Source of the DNA: Geobacillus genomosp. 3
Lineage (GTDB): Bacteria; Bacillota; Bacilli; Bacillales; Anoxybacillaceae
Direction of reading: 5' to 3'
Assembly: GCF_000445995.2 (NCBI RefSeq)
Contig: NC_022080.4
Location: 2,142,001-2,206,000 of the forward strand
DNA length: 64,000 nt
Positions within the stretch are counted from its first letter, which is position 1; the number at the start of each line of letters is the position of its first letter. This document shows positions 43,949 through 52,923 of this stretch, piece by piece. The translations under genes and the position numbers were made by a program. Under the pieces are notes generated by a model, which saw only the letters and a list, made by a program, of their open reading frames with translations, had not been told where the DNA came from and searched no databases.

Positions 43949-44894
43949 CCGGGTAAATGGCTTTGGCAAGTTCCTCGACTCCTTCGACAAGACGCGGACC
44001 CGGCCGGCTCACTAGGTCGGTGTTGACATCATATACCCGCTTGTTTTTCACCGCCGGCACATCTTTCCAGGCGGCACGATTGAGCACTTGTTCAGCTCCG
44101 CCGTATGTGGTGATGATGACATCCGGCTTATAGGCGACCGCCTGTTCTTCCGTCACCATCGGCCAACCTTCCAAGCTGCCGGCAACGTTTTTCGCCGAAA
44201 TCACCTGAAGCATCTCGTCCATAAACGTTCCTTTGCCGGTTGTATAAAGTTGCGGCGGCGGTGACACTTCAATCCAGACGTTCGCCTGTTTGTCTGCCGG
44301 AATTTGTTTCGCCTTCTCCTTAACTTGTGCAAGCTTCGTCTTCATGTCATTGATGACTTCCTCCGCCTTGTCGACCGTTCCGGTCGCCTTGCCGATCAGG
44401 TCAATCGCTGCATACACATCATCAAACGACGCCGCGTTATTGACAACGAGCACCGTAATGCCGGCGTCTTTCAATTGCTGCAGGCCGTCCTTCGCGTTAT
44501 GGGCGCTTGATGCATGGGCCAAGACAAGGTCCGGTTTCAGTGAAATAATTTTTTCGACGTTAAATTCCATCCCACCGATTTTCGTTTTCGTTTTGACGTC
44601 TTCCGGATAATTGTCAAAATCGCTGACGCCGACAACCTTTTCGCCCAGCCCCAAGGCATAGGCGATTTCCGTATTGCTTGGGATGAGTGAGACGATTTTT
44701 TGCGGTTCCGCTTTGATCGTCACTTCTTCCCCAAGTCCGTCTTTCACCGTCACCGGAAACGCGGCCTGTTCCGTTTTCGGCTCCTCTTTTTTCGCCGGCT
44801 GGGCGTTGCTTTCCGTTCCGCTGCTGCAGCCGACAAGCATAACGGCCAAAAGGATGAGCACAGCCAACGCCGTTGGCCATTTCCAACGCTTCAT
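43935..44894 (-). CDS. btuF: Corrinoid-binding lipoprotein BtuF
   Basis: The solute-binding lipoprotein of the vitamin B12 ABC transporter. The 319-residue protein has a signal peptide with lipobox VGCSS near residue 23 and a class III periplasmic-binding fold (VSLIPSNTEIAYALGLGEKVVGVS, then KPDLVLAH). ATG 44894 follows AGGAGG. It is the first gene of the operon, downstream of the cobalamin riboswitch. Confidence 0.95.
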   Translation of the reverse strand: MKRWKWPTALAVLILLAVMLVGCSSGTESNAQPAKKEEPKTEQAAFPVTVKDGLGEEVTIKAEPQKIVSLIPSNTEIAYALGLGEKVVGVSDFDNYPEDVKTKTKIGGMEFNVEKIISLKPDLVLAHASSAHNAKDGLQQLKDAGITVLVVNNAASFDDVYAAIDLIGKATGTVDKAEEVINDMKTKLAQVKEKAKQIPADKQANVWIEVSPPPQLYTTGKGTFMDEMLQVISAKNVAGSLEGWPMVTEEQAVAYKPDVIITTYGGAEQVLNRAAWKDVPAVKNKRVYDVNTDLVSRPGPRLVEGVEELAKAIYPDVFK

Positions 44895-44927
44895 CAGTCG
44901 TTCCTCCTTTGAGTGATGTATGTACAA

Positions 44928-44964
44928 TAAAAAACGCCCATTCCGTCCGATCGGGAAATGAGCG
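44928..44964 (-). terminator. Riboswitch expression-platform terminator
   Basis: On the minus strand CGCTCATTTCCC (44964-44953) pairs with GGAATGGGCG (44944-44935), followed by a T-rich run to 44928. It lies between the cobalamin aptamer and btuF, 34 bases before the start codon, as a transcription attenuator should. Confidence 0.8.
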
Positions 44965-45039
44965 TGAAACGGCCTAAAAAGGCGCAAAAAACCTGTCAGC
45001 CGTTTCCGCGTCTCACCCCCCGAAGATTCGGAAACTGTT

Positions 45040-45220
45040 GCGCAGGCAAGGCAGGTCTACTGACTCATGCTTCATCCTACTCTGAACCCTTCCCATACGG
45101 CGAACAGCCGAAGCCATCCGTCCATACAGTGGCGCTTTCATTTCGTCCGCATTGACAGTTGCGGGGACAGTTCCGGATTCCCACCGGATTCCCTATTAAG
45201 CCTTCGCGGCACCTTGCTGC
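45040..45220 (-). promoter_or_regulatory. Cobalamin riboswitch aptamer
   Basis: Read on the minus strand it contains the B12-element landmarks in order: AAGGTGCC, AATAGGGAATCCGGTGGGA, CTGTCCCCGCAACTGT, AGCGCCACTG (B12 box), GGAAGG, GAGTCAGTAGACCTGCC. Further 3', the CAGTTTCCG/CGGAAAC arms and a CAGG-T6 tail near 44990 are possible alternative stems. Binding adenosylcobalamin should switch off the btuF-cblS operon. Confidence 0.95.
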
Positions 45221-45253
45221 GAATTGATTAAGTTATCGGATATGGACATTTTT

Positions 45254-45282
45254 ATATTAAAACAGCGCTTGCCGTTTGACAA
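45254..45282 (-). promoter_or_regulatory. Promoter of the cobalamin operon
   Basis: On the minus strand TTGTCA (45282-45277), 17 bases, TAATAT (45259-45254). It places the transcript start about 30 bases before the riboswitch aptamer. Confidence 0.75.
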
Positions 45283-45356
45283 CTATTTTTATAGAAACCT
45301 AGCAGCTGACTCTCCAAAACAGCGTTCCCAGCCAAGCGGCCGCCTGACCGCCATGG

Positions 45357-45389
45357 GAAAAGGCGTCCCGCCTCTATGCAAGACGCCTT
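45357..45389 (-). terminator. Terminator before the cobalamin promoter
   Basis: An 8-bp stem, AAGGCGTC (45360-45367) with GACGCCTT (45382-45389), then a short T run on the minus strand. It ends the gene fragment at 45411-45545. Confidence 0.65.
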
Positions 45390-45410
45390 CCTGACTGTCA
45401 GCTCCATTCG

Positions 45411-45545
45411 TCACTGTTGAATATATTTGTCAAACACAAAACCGAAATCTTTGACCGTATAGTTCATTTTCGCTTCCGTCAGCCATTGAAAGACGTATTC
45501 ATTCACGGTCTTAAAATCTGCCGGCACATTGGCGCCGCCGCGCAT
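45411..45545 (-). pseudogene. C-terminal gene fragment, unidentified
   Basis: A 44-codon frame, MRGGANVPADFKTVNEY onward, ending DFGFVFDKYIQQ, with a genuine-looking C-terminus and a terminator just after it. There is no ribosome binding site before the ATG and no N-terminal domain, so it looks like the tail of a lost gene. I cannot name the parent. Confidence 0.45.
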
Positions 45546-45961
45546 GACCGCTTGCCATCACTCCGCAGACAAACGATCGTTGCAGCGCCCTCTATGTATC
45601 ATTACGTCCCCATAGACGAAAAGTTTCATAGTTGCTAAAAATCATGGCCTAACGCCTCGATGCTAGCGTCAGGCCATATGGATCGTGATCAATCTCGCCC
45701 CGAAAGTAGTCTTTGCTGGAGAACTGTCACTTTTGCCTATAACCAAGCTACCCGACTGATGTCTTCGTTTCAAGTTGTGCCATCGCCGTTTCCTCCTCAA
45801 TCCTCGAACAGGCGGATGCCATACGCCTCAAGCACAAAGCGCGGCACAAAGAAGCGCGCCGTAACGAGCGGGTCGACGACTTGGCTGATTTGCGTCTGGC
45901 CGGCGGCGCTAGGCACCATCGTCAAATGATTAAGCATCAACGGAGCATGCGGCCGTCTCTG
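45546..45961. other. Degenerate stretch with gene debris
   Basis: About 415 bases with no intact gene. On the minus strand at 45946-45797 is a frame reading LMLNHLTMVPSAAGQTQ, then VVDPLVTARFFVPRFVLEAYG to a stop; it is protein-like but has no start, so it is a truncated remnant. The centre (45600-45780) has no coding pattern and may hold old insertion-sequence ends. Confidence 0.5.
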
Positions 45962-46879
45962 CTATCTCAACGGCGACCTCGCCATCCGGATGTACGTATG
46001 ACGCTTGCCGCGAATCGCGATCGAATACGCCATAATGTTCTCTGGAACAGCGATGCCATGATAGCCAGCGTCGCCGATATGGTGCAGATCCGCCCCGGCC
46101 ATTTTGCCGGCGAGCGCAATTTGGCGGATTGTGTGTTCATCGGCTCCTTCTTGGCTCGTACCGATCGTTAACATCACAAGCGCCCCATGTTCATGGGCCA
46201 CCCGAACAAGCTGCTCCGTTTTGGCTAACGTCACTCCCGGCACCGTTCCGGGGGCCGGCATCAAAACGACATCCGCCCCGGCGTGAATAAACCGGACAAC
46301 GACTTCTTCAGATATAATGCCTCCTCCTACTTCATTGGCTACACCAGCTGCGTGCATTTTCCCGGCAATAATCAGAACATCGTCGCCTAAAACGGAGCGC
46401 GCCGTTTCGATCGCTTTTATAATCCCCTCATTTGTCACGCCTGTTTTCGGGTTCCCCGTTAAGCAAACAAAGTCAATTCCCAGGCGCCCCGCCTGTTGCA
46501 ATGATTCGGTCGTTGCCATCCTTCCTTTCGGCAGCACCGTCAACTGTTCGAGCTGTTCTGCGTTTGGATCCACCGGCTCTAAATTGATGCCGACGGGGCG
46601 TCCTGTCAATTGTTTCAAACGTTCCACGATTTGATTCGGTTCATTCACATCCAACCCGTTCACAACCGGCTGGAATACATCGAACAGATTCAACAACAGC
46701 AAATCCGCCCCAAACGCCGCCGCCAATTCGGCGTTTGTGACCGCCGGGTACAGCGGCGCGTATTCACCGATGACTTCCGCAACGATCACTCTCCCCTCTG
46801 ACGCCTGGATGGACTGTTTTAACTGTTTTCCTGTCATCCGACGAAAATCCGAGGCACTGCAATCCAACAGCCGCTTCAC
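45962..46879 (-). CDS. TIM-barrel protein of the nag operon (PEP mutase-like)
   Basis: A 305-residue protein with an alternating beta/alpha pattern (DLLLLNLFDVF, then GINLEPV, DFVCLTGNP, VLIIAGKMHAAG, ADVVLMPAPGTVPG), as in a TIM barrel. It resembles proteins labelled phosphoenolpyruvate phosphonomutase-like or DUF7916 that accompany sugar PTS genes. It lies downstream of the GlcNAc PTS gene and is probably in the same operon. The reaction is unknown; handling of an amino-sugar phosphate is only a guess from context. Confidence 0.65.
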   Translation of the reverse strand: MKRLLDCSASDFRRMTGKQLKQSIQASEGRVIVAEVIGEYAPLYPAVTNAELAAAFGADLLLLNLFDVFQPVVNGLDVNEPNQIVERLKQLTGRPVGINLEPVDPNAEQLEQLTVLPKGRMATTESLQQAGRLGIDFVCLTGNPKTGVTNEGIIKAIETARSVLGDDVLIIAGKMHAAGVANEVGGGIISEEVVVRFIHAGADVVLMPAPGTVPGVTLAKTEQLVRVAHEHGALVMLTIGTSQEGADEHTIRQIALAGKMAGADLHHIGDAGYHGIAVPENIMAYSIAIRGKRHTYIRMARSPLR

Positions 46880-46927
46880 CGGAGCACATCCTTTCTAGCG
46901 TCCTAAAAAGAACGACTTGTTGTTGTT

Positions 46928-48295
46928 TCATTGTCTTCTCATGGCATTGGCCAAAAATTCGACATCCGTGCCAATAATCACTTGCAAGTCCGTCTGGTTG
47001 AGGCGAAGAACTCCTTTCGCTCCCAAACGCTTCAATTCTGTTTCATTGACTTTTGCCATGTCTTTTACTTTTAGGCGCAAGCGTGTCACACAGTTGTCAA
47101 TTTGCGTAAGATTTTCTTTTCCTCCCAGCGCCTTAATATACTTCACCGCGAGCTCTTCGTATTTGACGCCCGACTTTGCCGCACCGCTGTCGGCAAACTC
47201 GCCCTCTACCTCATCTTCACGGCCCGGCGTTTTCAAATCGAGCTTTGTAATAAGGAAATAGAAGACAAGGAAATAGACAACGGCATACACAAGTCCTTGA
47301 ATGAGCAACAAATACGGCTTTTGCGCAATGCCGTAGTTTAAGAAAAAGTCGATCGCCCCGGCCGAGAACGTAAACCCGTGGCGGATATCAAGCATCGTCG
47401 CCACCGCCAGCGACAGCCCGGTCAGCACGGCATGGACGACGTACAGCAATGGCGACAAAAACATGAAGAGAAATTCAATCGGCTCTGTAATCCCCGTTAA
47501 AAACGACGTCAATGCCACACCAAGAAGCGCGCCCGCCACTGCCTTGCGCCGCTCTTTTTTCGCTGCGGCAATCATCGCCAGCGCCGCTGCCGGGAGGCCG
47601 AACATCATCACCGGGAAAAAGCCGGCCATGAAAATGCCCGCATCGGGGTCGCCGGCGAAAAAGCGGCTTAAATCGCCCGTTTTCCCGTTATACTCGCCAA
47701 ACACAAACCAAACGAAGCTGTTTAATACATGGTGCAATCCGACCGGAATGAGCAACCGGTTGAGGAACCCGAAAATGCCGACGCCAACCGCACCGGCGCC
47801 AACGATCCAATGGCCGACCGCGTTGATGCCATCTTGAATCGGCGGCCAAATGTAGCCGAAAACGAGAGCGAGAACGAGCATAACAAGCGATGTCACGATC
47901 GGCACAAACCGCCGGCCGCCGAAGAAACCAAGCCAATCCGGCAGCTTGATATCATGGTAACGGTTGTATAAAAGCCCGGCGATCACCCCGGAGATGATGC
48001 CGCCCAACACGGACATATTGATGTCTTTATCAATCGCCGCGGCGCCTTTCGTCAACACAAAATAGCCGATCGCTCCGGCCAGTGCCGCCGCACCGTTGCC
48101 GTCCTTTGAAAAACCGATGGCCACACCGATGGCAAAAATGAGCGCTAAATTGGAAAACACCGCATCGCCTGCGGCGGCGATAAATGGCACGTTCAATAAA
48201 TCAGGCTGGCCGAGCCGGAGCAACAGCCCCGCCGCCGGCAATACGGCAATCGGCAACATTAATGCTTTTCCTAAACGCTGTAAAAATCCTAACAT
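46928..48295 (-). CDS. nagP: PTS N-acetylglucosamine transporter, subunit IIBC
   Basis: Imports and phosphorylates N-acetylglucosamine. The 455-residue protein has the IIC membrane domain first (GKALMLPIAVLPAAGLLLRLG at the start, FLTGITEPIEFLFMF near residue 265). A C-terminal IIB domain carries the phospho-cysteine in IDNCVTRLRLKV near residue 405. No IIA domain is attached, so a IIA from another system is needed. It follows the GntR regulator gene with a 26-base gap. Confidence 0.93.
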   Translation of the reverse strand: MLGFLQRLGKALMLPIAVLPAAGLLLRLGQPDLLNVPFIAAAGDAVFSNLALIFAIGVAIGFSKDGNGAAALAGAIGYFVLTKGAAAIDKDINMSVLGGIISGVIAGLLYNRYHDIKLPDWLGFFGGRRFVPIVTSLVMLVLALVFGYIWPPIQDGINAVGHWIVGAGAVGVGIFGFLNRLLIPVGLHHVLNSFVWFVFGEYNGKTGDLSRFFAGDPDAGIFMAGFFPVMMFGLPAAALAMIAAAKKERRKAVAGALLGVALTSFLTGITEPIEFLFMFLSPLLYVVHAVLTGLSLAVATMLDIRHGFTFSAGAIDFFLNYGIAQKPYLLLIQGLVYAVVYFLVFYFLITKLDLKTPGREDEVEGEFADSGAAKSGVKYEELAVKYIKALGGKENLTQIDNCVTRLRLKVKDMAKVNETELKRLGAKGVLRLNQTDLQVIIGTDVEFLANAMRRQ

Positions 48296-48321
48296 AAGGA
48301 ATCTATTCCTCCTCTTTTTTA

Positions 48322-49050
48322 CTATTTTCGCCGCTCCATTTCAACCGTGAACTTGTATCGATCCCCGCGATACACCGATTTGACGACTTCAACCGGCCGG
48401 CCATCGGCGAGGCACGTGCGCCGCTCAAGCAGCAGCACGGGCGCTCCTTCTTTGATCTGCAAGCATTCCGCTTCCAGTTGGCGCGCGACCGACGCTTCAA
48501 GCGCCTGAACCGCTGTGCCGATTGAAAGCCCGAGCGTTTTTTCAATAAATTCATAGACGGAACCGCTTACAACATCACGCGTCAGTCCGGGGACGAGATT
48601 GACCGGAATGTACAGCGTCTCCAACGCCATCGGCGCCCCGTCGGCCAGGCGGAGGCGGCGGATTTCGTAAAGAGGGGCGCCTTCGCTGACGCTAAGCCAT
48701 GCTGCCAGCGTCAAAGAGGCGGGGATCGTTTCAAAGCCAAGAACAACGGTGCCCGGCTCCATGCCGCGCGCCCGCATATCTTCCGAAAAACTCGTCAGCC
48801 CTTTGAGCGGCTGCTCGATTTTGTTCGCAGCGACAAACGTCCCTTTTCCGCGCCGGCGGATGAGATAGCCATCGTTCACCAAATTGTTGACCGCCTGCCT
48901 TACCGTCATCCGGCTGATGGCATGCATTTCGGCCAGTTCGCGCTCGGACGGAATCATCTCCCCCGGCCGCCATTCTCCCTTTTCGATCTTTTCTTTCATA
49001 TATTGCTCGAGCTGATAGTAAATCGGAATTGGCGATTGTTTATCGATCAT
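48322..49050 (-). CDS. nagR: GntR/HutC family regulator NagR (YvoA)
   Basis: A 242-residue repressor with an N-terminal winged helix (YMKEKIEKGEWRPGEMIPSERELAEMHAISRMTVRQAVNNL) and a C-terminal UTRA ligand domain. In B. subtilis the orthologue YvoA binds dre sites before nagAB and nagP and is released by glucosamine-6-phosphate or N-acetylglucosamine-6-phosphate. Here a dre-like site precedes nagA. Its ATG overlaps the nagB stop (ATGA). Confidence 0.92.
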   Translation of the reverse strand: MIDKQSPIPIYYQLEQYMKEKIEKGEWRPGEMIPSERELAEMHAISRMTVRQAVNNLVNDGYLIRRRGKGTFVAANKIEQPLKGLTSFSEDMRARGMEPGTVVLGFETIPASLTLAAWLSVSEGAPLYEIRRLRLADGAPMALETLYIPVNLVPGLTRDVVSGSVYEFIEKTLGLSIGTAVQALEASVARQLEAECLQIKEGAPVLLLERRTCLADGRPVEVVKSVYRGDRYKFTVEMERRK

Positions 49051-49802
49051 GGCGCATCCACCCGCCGCTTTTCCTTCGGAATGAGCGTGAGCGCCGCCTG
49101 GTCGGCAATGATGGTGACGTCCGGATGAAGGTGAAGCGCTGAAGCCGGCAGTTCGGGCGATACGATGCCTTCAACCAGCCGGGCGATCGCCTCTGCTTTT
49201 GCCGCTCCCGACGCCAACAGCACGATGCGGCGGCTTCGCAAAATGGTAGCGATTCCCATCGTAATCGCCTGGCGCGGCACCGCATCAAGCGACGGGAAAA
49301 AACGGGCGTTCGCCTCGCGCGTGGAAGCGGCGAGCTTGACGACGTGGGTGGCGGATGAAAACGGCGTCCCTGGCTCGTTAAAGCCGATATGGCCGTTGCG
49401 GCCGATGCCCAAAAGCTGCAAGTCGATGCCGCCCAATTCGTCGATGAGCCGCTCATAGCGGCGGCATTCTTCATCAAGATCAGCGGCCAACCCATTCGGC
49501 ACATGCGTCTGATGAAGCGGGATGTCAAGCTTTGAAAACAAATGCTCATTCATATAATGGCGATAGCTGTTCGGATGATCCGGGCCAAGGCCTACGTATT
49601 CATCCAAATTGACCGTACGCACGAGCCGATACGATGTCCCATGTTGCCGGTGATCGGCGGCCAATTGACGGTACACGCCGAGCATCGTTGAGCCCGTCGC
49701 CAAGCCAAGGACGGCGTCGGCCTTTTCCCTGACCTGTCCAGTGATGATTTCTGCCGCCCGGCGGCTCATGTCGGCGTAATCAGCTGTTTCGATGAGCTTC
49801 AT
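49047..49802 (-). CDS. nagB: Glucosamine-6-phosphate deaminase
   Basis: Converts glucosamine-6-phosphate to fructose-6-phosphate and ammonia. The 251-residue protein has the LGLATGSTMLGVYRQL motif near residue 33, NLDEYVGLGPDHPNSYR near residue 66 and the family GRNGHIGFNEPG motif near residue 130. Length and motifs are standard. It overlaps nagA by 23 bases and nagR by four. Confidence 0.96.
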   Translation of the reverse strand: MKLIETADYADMSRRAAEIITGQVREKADAVLGLATGSTMLGVYRQLAADHRQHGTSYRLVRTVNLDEYVGLGPDHPNSYRHYMNEHLFSKLDIPLHQTHVPNGLAADLDEECRRYERLIDELGGIDLQLLGIGRNGHIGFNEPGTPFSSATHVVKLAASTREANARFFPSLDAVPRQAITMGIATILRSRRIVLLASGAAKAEAIARLVEGIVSPELPASALHLHPDVTIIADQAALTLIPKEKRRVDAP

Positions 49803-51012
49803 GGCCGTTCCCCCCTGTTCCTAGCCTTTCTGTTCCGATTGGCTTGCTGTAGGCAAGCACACCGCGGCAAAACGTCATGATCACTTCGTATTGTTCGTTC
49901 AAGATGACAAGGTCGGCATCTTTGCCCGGATGCAAACTTCCTTTCCGGTCAGACACACGGAGCTGCTTAGCCGGATTCCAGCTCGCCATGCGGATGACCT
50001 CTTCGAGCGTGCAGCCGGTATAGTCGAGCACATGGCGAATGGCCTCGCCAAGCTTGAGTACGCTTCCCGCCAGCGTGCCGTCGGCAAGCCGGGCCTCCCC
50101 GCCGCGGACGGACACTTCCTGGCCGCCGAGATCGTATTGCCCGTCGCCAAGACATTTGGCGCGCATCGCATCGGTGATTAATATGAGTCCCTCGCTTCCT
50201 TTATTCCGGTAAGCGAAACGAACCATTGGCGGCGCGACGTGCAGCCCGTCGGCGATCAGTTCGCACATGACTTCCTCATGCATGAGCACTCCGCCGGCCA
50301 CGCCCGGCTCGCGGTGGTGAATGCCGCGCATCCCGTTAAATAAATGAGTAGCGTGCGTCACCCCGGCGGCGATGGCCGCTTTCACTTCTTCGTAGACGGC
50401 ATCGGAATGGCCGATCGAAGCGATCACCCCCGTTTCCTTTAAATAGGCGGTGAGCGCAAGCCCCTCGTCCCGCTCCGGGGCAAGCGTCACAAGGCGAATG
50501 TGTCCGCCGGCTGCTTCTTGCCAGCGCTGAAACAGCGAAACGTCAGGGTCGACGAGATGGCGCGGGTGTTGCGCCCCGGCGCGCTTCGGCGACAAAAACG
50601 GCCCTTCCAAATGAACGCCGAGCACCTCCGCCGCCCCCGGGCGATTCGCCTCAGCCATATAACGGGCGACATTTCGAAGCGCCGCTTCAATTTGTTCACT
50701 TGGCGCCGTCATTGTCGTCGCCAGGAAACTTGTCGTCCCTTCCGCCGGCAAGGTGTTGGCCATCGTGTGAAGCGCCGCCGGCGTTGCATCCATCACATCG
50801 GCCCCCGCCGCCCCATGGATATGAACGTCAATGAAACCAGGCACGACAGCAAACTGCGGGGAAAGCTCGACCACTTTCGCATCGATATCGGTTGGGCATA
50901 ACGACATCGGACCGATGTCGGCCACTTTCTCTCCTGCGATCAGCACATACCCTTGTTCGATTTTCCCCGTTTCCGCATACACTGTAGCGTTTTTCAGCAG
51001 CCACCGTTTCAT
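49780..51012 (-). CDS. nagA: N-acetylglucosamine-6-phosphate deacetylase
   Basis: Removes the acetyl group from N-acetylglucosamine-6-phosphate. The 410-residue amidohydrolase has the metal motif PGFIDVHIHGAAGAD near residue 55, HLEGPFLSPKRAGAQ near residue 125, GHSDAVYEE and HLFNGMRGIHHREPG. ATG 51012 lies eight bases from AAGGAG; two upstream ATGs sit too close to or before it. First gene of the nag operon. Confidence 0.95.
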   Translation of the reverse strand: MKRWLLKNATVYAETGKIEQGYVLIAGEKVADIGPMSLCPTDIDAKVVELSPQFAVVPGFIDVHIHGAAGADVMDATPAALHTMANTLPAEGTTSFLATTMTAPSEQIEAALRNVARYMAEANRPGAAEVLGVHLEGPFLSPKRAGAQHPRHLVDPDVSLFQRWQEAAGGHIRLVTLAPERDEGLALTAYLKETGVIASIGHSDAVYEEVKAAIAAGVTHATHLFNGMRGIHHREPGVAGGVLMHEEVMCELIADGLHVAPPMVRFAYRNKGSEGLILITDAMRAKCLGDGQYDLGGQEVSVRGGEARLADGTLAGSVLKLGEAIRHVLDYTGCTLEEVIRMASWNPAKQLRVSDRKGSLHPGKDADLVILNEQYEVIMTFCRGVLAYSKPIGTERLGTGGNGHEAHRNS

Positions 51013-51034
51013 GGCCATCTCTCCTTCCACCTTG

Positions 51035-51070
51035 ATCATAACATCATATATTCTAGTTGTCTATACCAGT
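51035..51070 (-). promoter_or_regulatory. nag promoter with dre-like operator
   Basis: On the minus strand TAGACA (51063-51058), 17 bases, TATGAT (51040-51035). The -35 lies inside ACTGGTATAGACAACTAG (51070-51053), which resembles the B. subtilis dre site bound by NagR/YvoA. Repression by blocking the -35 is the expected mode. Confidence 0.7.
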
Positions 51071-51087
51071 TAAACAAACGTCGCCGT

Positions 51088-51120
51088 AAAAAAAGAGGGA
51101 AACGGTCAACCGCCCCCCTT
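51088..51120 (-). terminator. Terminator after resE
   Basis: On the minus strand a G-rich arm and CGGT (51120-51103) pair with ACCG and TTTCCCTC, followed by T7 (51094-51088). The outer stem is imperfect with G-U pairs. Confidence 0.65.
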
Positions 51121-51129
51121 TGCGCAACG

Positions 51130-52923
51130 TCAAGTTCCTTTCGGCCCGCGGGCCGGCAAATAAAGCGAAAACGTCGTTCCTTCGTTCTGCTTGCTGTGAA
51201 CGGTAATGAGCCCTTTATGCGCTTCGACGATGTTTTTGGCGATGGCAAGTCCTAATCCGGTGCCGGAGCGGCCGCGCGTGCGCGCTTTATCCGCTTTGTA
51301 AAACCGCTCGAACACAAACGGCAAGTCTTCTTCCGGGATGCCGGAGCCCGAGTCCTGAACGTGGATCGTCACGCCGTCGCCGCTCCGTTCGGCAATCAGC
51401 CGGACGGAGCCGCCTGTTTCCGTATGACGGATGGCGTTGTCAATTAAATTGGTCAATACTTGCTCAATCCGATCCGGGTCAAACGCGATGTCCATGTCGC
51501 CATCGCGAAGTTCAGCCGCCAACTCGATCCCTTTTTCTCTCGCCAACCCGTGAAACTTGCGGATCACCCGCTCAATGTAAGGAGCGAGCTTCACCTGTTC
51601 ATAGTGCAGCTCAATATGGCCGGCCTCCATGCGGGCAAGATCGAGCAAATCGTTAACAAGGCGGCCCATGCGCAACGATTCGTCGTAAATAACTTTCGCC
51701 ATTTCTTTTTTCTCTTCTTCGCTCGCTGCGATGTCATCGATGATCGCCTCGCTGTAGCCTTGCAGCATGGCGATCGGCGTGCGCAGTTCATGGGAAACGT
51801 TGGCGATAAAATCTTTGCGCAATTTGTCAAGCCGCCGCTCCTCAGTCATGTCGCGCAAGACGGCAACCGCGCCGCGCACCGTCGTTTTGCCGTACAACGG
51901 CGTCATTAAAATGACCCACGTCCGCCCTTGCAGCGTCACTTCGATCGATTGCTCCTTCTCCTCGCGGACGACGCGGGCGAACAGTTCTTTCACTTGCGGC
52001 GGCAGCGGCGCCATGGCCTCGACATCGTTTCCTTGTTCAAAGTACCACGCCTGCAAAAATCGCTCAGCCGGCGGGTTCGTAATCAAAATTTCCCCGTCGC
52101 GGTTGAACGTAATGACACCGTCGGCCATGCTGCTTAAAATGCTGGCGAGCTGTTCTTTCTCTTGGTTCAACGCGTTGATGTTAAATTGGAGCCGCCTTCC
52201 CATTTGGTTGAACGCCATCGCCAACCCCCCGATTTCATCGTTCGTTAAAATCGGCACTTTCGTGTCAAAATGGCCGCGCGCCACTTCAAACGCAGCTTGG
52301 CGCATTTTCCGGAGCGGGGCGGTGATGCGCGTCGATAAGAAGAAAGCGAAAAACGTCGTCATAATAATGGCGATAAAGGCGGCGAGAAAAATGAGCTCTT
52401 TCGTATGCTCCGTCGCGTCAGCGATCGCTTCGAGCGACTGGTAAATGAAAACGGCGCCGCGGCTGCCGTCCGGCATCGACATCGGCACGCCAACGATAAT
52501 CATGTCGTAAGGCAGCTCTTCATTTTGTTGCCACTCCGGCGCGTACAGGCGTTTTTTCACCGTCGTCTGATCGGTGAGGACGCGCCGCAAGTCGGCATCT
52601 TGGCGGATGAACGACAGCGGCACGTCATGCAGGTCAGCACCATCGGGTGAATACCAATAGTGCGACTCGTCAGCGACGATAACTGCCTTCGAGCGGTTGT
52701 CAACGAGCGTCCAGGCGATCGAACGGGCGAGCTGTTCATCGCGGTAATCGTGCATCACATCCGCCACTTTTGTCGCCAGGCGGGTTAAATCGTTCTCTGC
52801 CTCTTGGACATAGTAATCCTCGAAAAATTTAATGAGCAAAATCGTTAGAATAAAGAGAACACATGCCACAAGCAGCAAAATCGTAAACCAAAGCTTGCCG
52901 ACGACACTGCGAAACAGCCACAT
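51130..52923 (-). CDS. resE: Sensor histidine kinase ResE
   Basis: The membrane sensor of the ResDE two-component system controlling aerobic and anaerobic respiration. The 597-residue protein has two membrane segments (about 10-30 and 180-200) around an extracellular loop, then HAMP, PAS ([19 protein letters not shown]), and a HisKA domain with the phospho-histidine in [13 protein letters not shown] near residue 378. HATPase motifs follow ([28 protein letters not shown]). It starts on the resD stop (TGATG). Confidence 0.96.
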   Translation of the reverse strand: MWLFRSVVGKLWFTILLLVACVLFILTILLIKFFEDYYVQEAENDLTRLATKVADVMHDYRDEQLARSIAWTLVDNRSKAVIVADESHYWYSPDGADLHDVPLSFIRQDADLRRVLTDQTTVKKRLYAPEWQQNEELPYDMIIVGVPMSMPDGSRGAVFIYQSLEAIADATEHTKELIFLAAFIAIIMTTFFAFFLSTRITAPLRKMRQAAFEVARGHFDTKVPILTNDEIGGLAMAFNQMGRRLQFNINALNQEKEQLASILSSMADGVITFNRDGEILITNPPAERFLQAWYFEQGNDVEAMAPLPPQVKELFARVVREEKEQSIEVTLQGRTWVILMTPLYGKTTVRGAVAVLRDMTEERRLDKLRKDFIANVSHELRTPIAMLQGYSEAIIDDIAASEEEKKEMAKVIYDESLRMGRLVNDLLDLARMEAGHIELHYEQVKLAPYIERVIRKFHGLAREKGIELAAELRDGDMDIAFDPDRIEQVLTNLIDNAIRHTETGGSVRLIAERSGDGVTIHVQDSGSGIPEEDLPFVFERFYKADKARTRGRSGTGLGLAIAKNIVEAHKGLITVHSKQNEGTTFSLYLPARGPKGT

